From DASULK01 sp036381835 (GTDB lineage: Bacteria > Actinomycetota > Actinomycetes > Mycobacteriales > Micromonosporaceae), in the NCBI GenBank assembly GCA_036381835.1, contig DASVCA010000199.1, positions 1 through 13,471 of the forward strand: a stretch of DNA of 13,471 bases. Direction: 5' to 3'. Under the pieces are notes generated by a model. That model worked only from the letters and a program-made list of their open reading frames with translations. It was not told where the DNA came from and ran no database searches. The position numbers and the translations under genes are program-made. Of the stretch, positions 9,003-13,471 are shown one piece after another. Numbering within the stretch: position 1 is the stretch's first letter; the number at the start of each line of letters is the position of its first letter.

Positions 9003-9008
9003 ACCGTA
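9003..9008 (-). promoter_or_regulatory. Candidate -10 element for the rsgA leader (TACGGT)
   Basis: TACGGT on the - strand fits TAnnnT. Transcription would begin near 8996, about 33 nt before the short ORF. No convincing -35 element is found at 17-18 nt spacing, so confidence is low. Confidence 0.25.
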
Positions 9009-9027
9009 CGACCCGCGACCGGTGGGT

Positions 9028-9042
9028 GGAAAGCCAATTTCC
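9028..9042. promoter_or_regulatory. AT-richer inverted repeat in the divergent promoter region
   Basis: GGAAA-gccaa-TTTCC is a perfect 5+5 inverted repeat in the intergenic space between the rsgA leader and the divergent isomerase-like gene. It is notably AT-rich for this genome and sits 27-41 bp upstream of the TAAGGT -10 element on the + strand. It could be an operator. Short repeats like this also arise by chance. Confidence 0.25.
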
Positions 9043-9068
9043 AGCCGGGGAGACGGCGTCCGTGCGGT

Positions 9069-9074
9069 TAAGGT
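9069..9074 (+). promoter_or_regulatory. Putative leaderless promoter (TAAGGT) of the isomerase-like gene
   Basis: TAAGGT fits TAnnnT and is followed by 6 nt and then the GTG at 9081. No Shine-Dalgarno is present before that GTG (GGTCTATCC precedes it). The arrangement predicts transcription from the first base of the start codon, as for kptA and uvrC in this window. Confidence 0.55.
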
Positions 9075-9080
9075 CTATCC

Positions 9081-9794
9081 GTGACCGATCCGCTCGTCCT
9101 GCTGACCGAGGTGGACCGCGCGACCGAGCGGCTGCTGCGTACCGCGGAGTCGCTCGACGACGACGCGATGGCCGAGGCGTCGTTGCTGCCCGGCTGGACC
9201 CGTGGCCACGTACTGACTCACCTGGCGCGCAACGCCGACGCACTGCTCAATCTGCTCACCTGGGCGCGCACGGGCGTGGTGACCCCCGCCTACCGCGATG
9301 CGCGGCAGCGGGAGCGCGACATCGAAGCCGGCGCGACACGCCCGCGAGCCGAGCAGGTCGCTGACATCCGCGACAGCGCGGCCCGCCTCGCCGCAGCCGG
9401 GGACGCGATGCCGGCAGCGGCGTGGGCCGCCGTGCTGGACCTGCCCGACGGGCCGCAACCGGCGGCGTTGATCGTCTGGCGGCGGCTGCGGGAGGTCGAG
9501 GTGCATCACGTCGATCTGGCCGCCGGGTACGGTCCGGCGGACTGGCCGGAGGCGTTCAGTCACCGACTGCTGCACGAGGCGGTCGCCGACCTCGGCGGGC
9601 GAGACGACTTCCCGTCGCTGGTGCTGGAACCCGGCGAAGCCGGCCATCGGCTGATCTGCGGCGAGCCCGACGGCGCGCCGATCCTGTCCGGCCCGACGTG
9701 GGCGCTCGCCGCGTGGTTGATCGGACGTGCGAACGGCGAACGGCTCATCCGCACCCCGCCCGGGCCGCTGCCCACCCCGCCGCACTGGCGCTGA
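9081..9794 (+). CDS. Maleylpyruvate-isomerase-like DinB-fold protein (mycothiol-dependent family)
   Basis: A 237-residue protein of the actinobacterial MDMPI/DinB fold, a group that includes the mycothiol-dependent maleylpyruvate isomerase and mycothiol S-transferases. LLPGWTRGHVLTHLARNADAL (35-55) and LREVEVHHVDL (136-146) are the two family hallmarks. By spacing with the characterised isomerase, H47, E138 and H142 are the probable divalent-metal ligands. The C-terminal part (about 160-237), ending in a Trp-rich ALAAWLIGRANGER stretch, resembles the MDMPI C-terminal domain. The GTG start is supported by a TAAGGT -10 element and the absence of a Shine-Dalgarno. An MBL-fold hydrolase gene begins 23 nt downstream, so the two likely form a transcription unit. 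No aromatic-degradation genes are nearby, so actual maleylpyruvate isomerisation is doubtful; thiol transfer or another mycothiol chemistry is equally likely. Confidence 0.85.
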   Translation: MTDPLVLLTEVDRATERLLRTAESLDDDAMAEASLLPGWTRGHVLTHLARNADALLNLLTWARTGVVTPAYRDARQRERDIEAGATRPRAEQVADIRDSAARLAAAGDAMPAAAWAAVLDLPDGPQPAALIVWRRLREVEVHHVDLAAGYGPADWPEAFSHRLLHEAVADLGGRDDFPSLVLEPGEAGHRLICGEPDGAPILSGPTWALAAWLIGRANGERLIRTPPGPLPTPPHWR

Positions 9795-9817
9795 CCGGCA
9801 TGAGCGAAGGTACGCCC

Positions 9818-10468
9818 ATGACATACACCGGAAACGTCGCGCCCGGCGGGCCGGCCGACACCCGCGAACTGGCGGCGCTCACCATCACCAAAATGTCGGT
9901 GGGGCCGATGGACAACAACGCCTACCTGCTGCGCTGCCGCAGCACCGGCGAGCAACTGCTGATCGACGCGGCCAACGAGGCACCCCGCCTGCTGGAGTTG
10001 ATCGGCCCGGGCGGGCTGACCACGGTCGTGACCACCCACCGGCACATGGACCACTGGACGGCGCTGGCGGAGGTGGTGGCGGCCACGGGCGCCGAGTCCG
10101 TGGCGCACGCCGCCGATGCCACGGCCCTGCCGGTGCCGTGCCGCACGGTCGCCGACGGCGACACCGTCATGGTCGGCGACTGCGCCCTGGAGGTGATCCA
10201 TCTCGTCGGACACACCCCCGGCTCGATCGCCCTCCTCTACCGCGACCCGAGCGGCATCCCGCATCTGTTCACCGGCGATTCGCTGTTCCCCGGCGGCCCG
10301 GGCAAGACCACGGACCCGACCGACTTCACCAGCCTGATGGACGACCTCGAGGCGAAGGTGTTCGCTCGCCTGCCGGACGACACCTGGTTCTACCCCGGGC
10401 ACGGGCGGGACAGCACGCTCGGCGCGGAACGGCCGGCCATCCCGCAGTGGCGCGCCCGCGGCTGGTGA
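9818..10468 (+). CDS. MBL-fold metallo-hydrolase (glyoxalase-II-like)
   Basis: A 216-residue cytosolic metallo-beta-lactamase-fold enzyme. The binuclear metal site is complete: THRHMDH (73-79: H74, H76, D78, H79), GHTPGS (131-136: H132), FTGDSLF (151-157: D154) and YPGHG (192-196: H195). The pattern is that of glyoxalase-II-like thioester hydrolases and related MBL proteins rather than true beta-lactamases. I chose the ATG at 9818 because GAAGG lies about 8 nt upstream; the in-frame ATG at 9800 has no Shine-Dalgarno. It directly follows the mycothiol-isomerase-like gene. In mycothiol-using bacteria a hydrolase of S-acyl-mycothiol would fit beside such a partner, but the substrate is inference. 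It ends 92 nt before the copC-like gene. Confidence 0.92.
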   Translation: MTYTGNVAPGGPADTRELAALTITKMSVGPMDNNAYLLRCRSTGEQLLIDAANEAPRLLELIGPGGLTTVVTTHRHMDHWTALAEVVAATGAESVAHAADATALPVPCRTVADGDTVMVGDCALEVIHLVGHTPGSIALLYRDPSGIPHLFTGDSLFPGGPGKTTDPTDFTSLMDDLEAKVFARLPDDTWFYPGHGRDSTLGAERPAIPQWRARGW

Positions 10469-10560
10469 CCGTCGGTGTGAGCCTGCTTGCACCGCGGGAA
10501 CCGGACGACACCGGACAACGACTACCCGACGTACCCGCCCCGACTCCGGAGACAACCGTC

Positions 10561-11187
10561 ATGCCCATCGTGCCGCCGCTACGTCCGATGATCCTCGTCA
10601 GGGTCATCGGCGGCGTCCTCGCCACCGTGCTCGTCGCGCTGGCGACCGCCACCCCCGCCTGGGCGCACAACCGGCTGATCAGCTCGGACCCGCCGCCCAG
10701 CGCCGTCCTGGACACGCCACCGAAGCAGGTCGTGCTGCAGTTCGCCGAACGGCTGGACCCCAGGTACACCACGATCGTGGTCACCGGTGCCGACCAGCGC
10801 CCGGTGCCCACCGACCAGCCGACGGTCGCGGACACGCGCGGCACGGTGGCCTTCGCGCAGCCACTGACCCCCGGCACCTACACGGTGGCCTACCGGGTGG
10901 TCTCCACCGACGGTCACCCGGTGCAGGGCTCGTACTCGTTCACCGTGGCCGGCGCGCAGTCCACCCCGCCCGCGTCCTCGCCGCCCGACGCGAGCGCGTC
11001 GCCTGCTCAGTCGGTCGAGTCGGCGTCACCGGCCGATCCGACGCCGTCGGTCGAAGCGACCGCGGCGGCCGAGCCGACCACCGACGAAACGGACACCGGC
11101 CCGGCCACGGCCGCCATCGTCGCGGTACTGGCCGTGCTCGCCCTCGGCGGCGGTTTCCTGCTGTGGCGCAGGCTCGGGCGCCGATGA
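10561..11187 (+). CDS. CopC-like copper-binding exported protein with membrane anchor
   Basis: A 208-residue protein with an ATG start and GGAGA about 8 nt upstream. A signal peptide (1-35) ends ATPAWA, so the mature protein begins HNRLISSDP, with H36 at the N-terminus as in CopC, where the N-terminal His ligates Cu(II). D117 and H119 in STDGHPVQGSYSF match the other two ligands of the CopC Cu(II) site. A single beta-sandwich CopC domain spans about 36-130. It is followed by a Ser/Pro/Thr/Ala-rich linker (132-180) and one transmembrane helix (about 182-202) with a basic RRLGRR end, so the domain faces outside. Its stop overlaps the next start (ATGA), implying translational coupling with the CopD-CtaG protein. 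Bacillus YcnJ joins CopC and CopD in one chain; here they are separate. It probably takes part in copper import or delivery to the oxidase. Confidence 0.93.
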   Translation: MPIVPPLRPMILVRVIGGVLATVLVALATATPAWAHNRLISSDPPPSAVLDTPPKQVVLQFAERLDPRYTTIVVTGADQRPVPTDQPTVADTRGTVAFAQPLTPGTYTVAYRVVSTDGHPVQGSYSFTVAGAQSTPPASSPPDASASPAQSVESASPADPTPSVEATAAAEPTTDETDTGPATAAIVAVLAVLALGGGFLLWRRLGRR

Positions 11188-13205
11188 GCCGGCCGGCGAT
11201 GTCGACGCGACGCTGGCCCGCCGTGGCGGGGGGGCTGACCGCGGCGGCGGCCGGCCTTGTCGGCCTGCTCTGGTACGGCGGCGGTGCTCGACGCGATGCG
11301 CTGCCCGGCCTGCCGGATCCCGGGCCGGTCACCGCGTGGGCGCTGCCCGCGGCCAACCTGAGCAGCCGGGTGTTCGCAGTGGCGACCATCGGGCTGCTGC
11401 TGGCCGCGGTGGTCCTCTCCCCCCGCGACGGCGACGGGCTCGCCGCGATCGGCTACCGGCGGCTGCGTACCGCCGGATGGACCGCCGTGGCGTGGTGCCT
11501 GTCGACCCTGCTGGCGCTGGTCTACACCCTCTCCGACCTGCTGGGCAGCCCGGTCTCCGAGTCGGTCACCCCCGTCGCGTTGATCAACTTCGCGACCGAC
11601 GTGCTCCTCGGTCAGTCCCTCGCCTTCTCCGCCGGACTCACCGCGCTGGTCTTCGTGCTCTGCCGCGTCAGCCTGCGTCCGCTCGGCGCCACGACAGCGC
11701 TGGTGGTGGCGGTGCTCGCGGCGATCCCCCCGGTGTTCACCGGTCACGCCGCGTCGTCGAATGACCATCACCTCGCCGTGTCGGCCCTGCTGTTGCACCT
11801 CGTCCCGGTGACCCTCTGGGCCGGTGGCCTGCTCGCCCTGGCGTTGACCGCGGGTGCCCGCACGAACGATCTGGCGGTCGCGGTCCGCCGGTTCTCTCCA
11901 CTGGCCGCGGCCAGCCTGATCGCGGTGGCGCTCTCCGGTGCGCTCTCCGCGCTCGTTCGACTGACCACCCCATCCGACCTGCTGACCACCCGGTACGGGC
12001 AGCTGGTCCTCGTCAAGACCGGCCTGCTCGCCGCGCTCGGACTGGCCGGATGGGCGCAGCGGCGCGCCGCCATGCCCGCCTTGAACCGCGGCGACCGGCG
12101 CCGCTTCCGGCACGTCGCCGCGGTCGAGATCGTGCTGTTCGGGCTCACCGTCGGCGCGGCCGTGGCGTTGTCCCGGACCCCGCCTCCGCTCGGCGAGCCG
12201 GTGGAGGAGGATCTGGCCACCGCGATGCTCGGCTTCCCGATGCCGCCGCCCATGACGGTCGGGCGGCTCATCGGCCTGTGGCTGCCCGATCCGCTGTTCA
12301 TCACCGCCGCGCTCGCTGCGGCCGCCGCCTATCTGGCGGGCGTGCGGCGGCTACGCCGGCGAGGAGACGCCTGGCCGGCCGCTCGCACTCTCGCCTTCCT
12401 CGCCGGCTGTGCGCTCTTCCTGTTCGCCACCTCCAGCGGGCTGGCCCGCTACGGACCGGTGCTCTTCTCCGTGCACATGGTCGCGCACCTGCTGCTCGCC
12501 ATGATCGTGCCGATCCTGCTCGCCCTGGCCGCACCGGTCACCCTCGCGCTGCGCGCGCTGCGCAAGTCGACGGACCCGGCCTGGCCGGGCCCCCGGGAAT
12601 GGCTGCAGAGCCTGCTGCACCTGCCCGCCTCACGGGCGCTGACCCATCCGGTGTTCGCGCTGGTCTTCTACGTGGTCAGCATGTACATGATGTACCTGAC
12701 CGGCCTGTACGAGCTGGCGCTGCGGTCGCACGCGGCCCACCTGCTCATGATCGGGCACTTCGTGCTCGCCGGATACCTGTTCTTCTGGGTCGTGATCGGG
12801 TTGGATCCCACCCCGCGACCACGTCCTACCCCGCCGCTGCGCATGCTGCTGGTGGCGGTCGCGATGGTCCTGCACGCCTTCCTCGGCGTCGCGATCATGC
12901 AGACCAGCGAACTGCTCGCCGCGGACTGGTTCACCACCCTGCCCCGATCCTGGGGACCCGACCCCCTCGAAGACCAGCACACCGCGGGCGGGATCGCCTG
13001 GTCCTTCGGGGAGCTGCCGACCCTGCTGGTGGTCATCGCGCTGTTCGTGCAGTGGATCCGCGCCGACGAACGGGAGCAGCGCCGGCTGGACCGGGCCGCC
13101 GACCGGGCGGCCGCCGAGGGGAAGGAAGACGCGGCGCTCGCCGCGTACAACGCGATGCTCGCCGAACTGGCAGAACGGGACGGTCACCGGGGTTCGCCCC
13201 GGTGA
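11184..13205 (+). CDS. CopD-CtaG fusion membrane protein (copper transport / cytochrome oxidase assembly)
   Basis: A 673-residue polytopic membrane protein. The N-terminal half (about 15-330) contains many hydrophobic helices and a CopD-like core with TGHAAS (186-191), DHH (194-196) and LHLVPVTLWAGGLLAL (204-219). The C-terminal half (about 365-625) matches the caa3-oxidase assembly factor CtaG: HMVAHLLLAMIVPILL (431-446), HPVFALVFY, MYLTGLYELALRSHAAH (503-519), IGHFVLAGYLFFW, and the DQHTAGGIAWSFGELP (597-612) signature. Conserved His residues (188, 195, 196, 205, 431, 435, 519, 525, 564, 599) are potential copper or heme ligands. A charged cytosolic tail (626-673) follows. The ATG at 11184 overlaps the copC-like stop as ATGA; an upstream GTG at 11163 would add seven residues inside copC. 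The last codons lie within a 20-bp hairpin. Fusions of these two domains are known in actinobacteria. The partners would be cytochrome c oxidase or a copper-loading route; no oxidase gene is in the window. Confidence 0.93.
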   Translation: MSRPAMSTRRWPAVAGGLTAAAAGLVGLLWYGGGARRDALPGLPDPGPVTAWALPAANLSSRVFAVATIGLLLAAVVLSPRDGDGLAAIGYRRLRTAGWTAVAWCLSTLLALVYTLSDLLGSPVSESVTPVALINFATDVLLGQSLAFSAGLTALVFVLCRVSLRPLGATTALVVAVLAAIPPVFTGHAASSNDHHLAVSALLLHLVPVTLWAGGLLALALTAGARTNDLAVAVRRFSPLAAASLIAVALSGALSALVRLTTPSDLLTTRYGQLVLVKTGLLAALGLAGWAQRRAAMPALNRGDRRRFRHVAAVEIVLFGLTVGAAVALSRTPPPLGEPVEEDLATAMLGFPMPPPMTVGRLIGLWLPDPLFITAALAAAAAYLAGVRRLRRRGDAWPAARTLAFLAGCALFLFATSSGLARYGPVLFSVHMVAHLLLAMIVPILLALAAPVTLALRALRKSTDPAWPGPREWLQSLLHLPASRALTHPVFALVFYVVSMYMMYLTGLYELALRSHAAHLLMIGHFVLAGYLFFWVVIGLDPTPRPRPTPPLRMLLVAVAMVLHAFLGVAIMQTSELLAADWFTTLPRSWGPDPLEDQHTAGGIAWSFGELPTLLVVIALFVQWIRADEREQRRLDRAADRAAAEGKEDAALAAYNAMLAELAERDGHRGSPR

Positions 13206-13216
13206 CCGTCCCGTTC
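13173..13216. terminator. 20-bp perfect hairpin with UUCG loop, bidirectional terminator
   Basis: Bases 13173-13192 pair perfectly with 13197-13216 around a TTCG tetraloop. The stem includes the last six codons and the TGA stop of the CopD-CtaG gene. No T-tract follows on either strand, as is common in actinobacteria. It lies between two convergent genes and would fold in both transcripts, so a two-way terminator is the simplest reading. On the - strand it begins 18 nt after the stop of the carbonic-anhydrase-like gene. Confidence 0.8.
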
Positions 13217-13233
13217 CAACCGCCGGCTCCGAT

Positions 13234-13471
13234 TCAGGAGGCGGCGCCGGATGGCGCCACCTCCTCGACCAGTTCGGGGCTCCAGCAGCGCTCCCCGCAC
13301 TGACCGGTGTGCACGGCGAGGATCCGCGTGCCGGGGAGCCGTTCGGCCAGGCGGGCGACCGCCCGACGCAACTGGGCCCGGTGCTCGTCGTCGGAGACCG
13401 GGTTCCCGGCGCAGTCGGCGTGGCCGGCGACGACGAGCGTGCCGCTGCCGTGAGCCCGCCGGGAGACCTCC
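13234..13471 (-). CDS. Small beta-carbonic-anhydrase-like protein, C-terminal fragment
   Basis: The last 78 residues and stop codon of a - strand gene whose start is beyond the window; no start lies inside it. The fragment begins EVSRRAHGSGTLVVAGHADC. The motif VAGHADCAGNP contains His-x2-Cys (H17 and C20 of the fragment), the second half of the zinc site in beta-carbonic anhydrases; the first half (Cys-x-Asp-x-Arg) would lie in the missing part. The rest, DEHRAQLRRAVARLAERLP, then ILAVHTGQCGERCW and PELVEEV, resembles short beta-CA-like proteins of unknown role that I recall from archaea and bacteria. The added Cys residues in VHTGQCGERCW are not part of the classical enzyme. It converges on the CopD-CtaG gene. 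Activity is uncertain without the N-terminal half. Confidence 0.6.
   Translation of the reverse strand, partial: EVSRRAHGSGTLVVAGHADCAGNPVSDDEHRAQLRRAVARLAERLPGTRILAVHTGQCGERCWSPELVEEVAPSGAAS
13243..13258 (-). terminator. Small GGCGCC hairpin at the end of the carbonic-anhydrase-like gene
   Basis: GGCGCC (13243-13248) and GGCGCC (13253-13258) form a 6-bp stem with a 4-nt loop over codons close to the stop. It may act with the larger hairpin at 13173-13216 to end the - strand transcript. Confidence 0.3.

Noticed and set aside
8869..9243. The 125-codon upstream extension of the rsgA frame
   Set aside because: It reads as Arg/Pro-rich noise and overlaps the divergent isomerase-like gene; a good Shine-Dalgarno and the family length support the ATG at 8868.
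11007..12113. A 368-codon - strand open frame opposite the CopC-like and CopD-CtaG genes
   Set aside because: Its Gly/Arg/Gln/Glu-rich composition is typical of a shadow frame, and it is antisense to genes with clear domains.
13236..13254. GGAGG followed by ATG on the + strand, suggesting a new small gene after the copper operon
   Set aside because: The resulting frame is antisense to the carbonic-anhydrase-like gene, which has a better protein signature; the match is the complement of its last codons.

Overview
This is a very GC-rich chromosomal segment with many GTG starts and TAnnnT-type promoters placed directly in front of start codons. It carries a mycothiol-dependent-isomerase-like protein and actinobacterial versions of UvrA, UvrC and RsgA. 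All of this points to an actinomycete (phylum Actinomycetota). The family cannot be fixed from the sequence; a Micromonosporales-type organism is only a guess. There is no sign of phage, insertion sequence, CRISPR or recent transfer, and base composition looks even throughout.

Layout. (1) At 1-1458 on the + strand are the end of a LivF-type ABC ATPase and a phenylacetate-CoA-ligase-like adenylate-forming enzyme, an operon tail for uptake and activation of an organic or amino acid. (2) At 1495-8963, all on the - strand, is a maintenance block read in the order short upstream ORF, rsgA (ribosome-assembly GTPase), uvrA, kptA (RNA 2'-phosphotransferase), a Tat/lipobox Rieske protein and uvrC. (3) At 9081-10468 on the + strand, diverging from the rsgA leader, are a DinB-fold maleylpyruvate-isomerase-like protein and an MBL-fold hydrolase, possibly a low-molecular-weight-thiol detoxification pair. 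(4) At 10561-13205 on the + strand are a CopC-like copper protein and a CopD-CtaG fusion membrane protein, overlapping by ATGA, which belong to copper handling and cytochrome oxidase assembly. (5) At 13234-13471 on the - strand is the C-terminal part of a small protein with a beta-carbonic-anhydrase-like His-x2-Cys motif, convergent with (4) across a 20-bp perfect hairpin.

How it fits together. UvrA and UvrC are two of the three nucleotide-excision-repair proteins (uvrB is not in the window). Upstream of each lies the same 9-mer, TAGGCTTGC, containing a TAnnnT -10 element, with a TTGTC-like or weaker element exactly 11 nt before it. This resembles the RecA-independent (PafBC-type) DNA-damage promoter of actinobacteria. 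kptA, uvrC and the isomerase-like gene all have a -10 motif 6-7 nt before a GTG, which suggests leaderless transcripts.

No wholly new multi-gene system is visible. The least explained signals are: the 20-codon ORF with a near-perfect Shine-Dalgarno sequence and a hairpin holding its stop codon, just before rsgA; the shared uvrA/uvrC promoter block; kptA lodged between NER genes; and the long UUCG hairpin that forms the last codons of the CopD-CtaG gene. No gene-free stretch exceeds 300 bases; the largest is 8964-9080 plus 8869-8900, described below.
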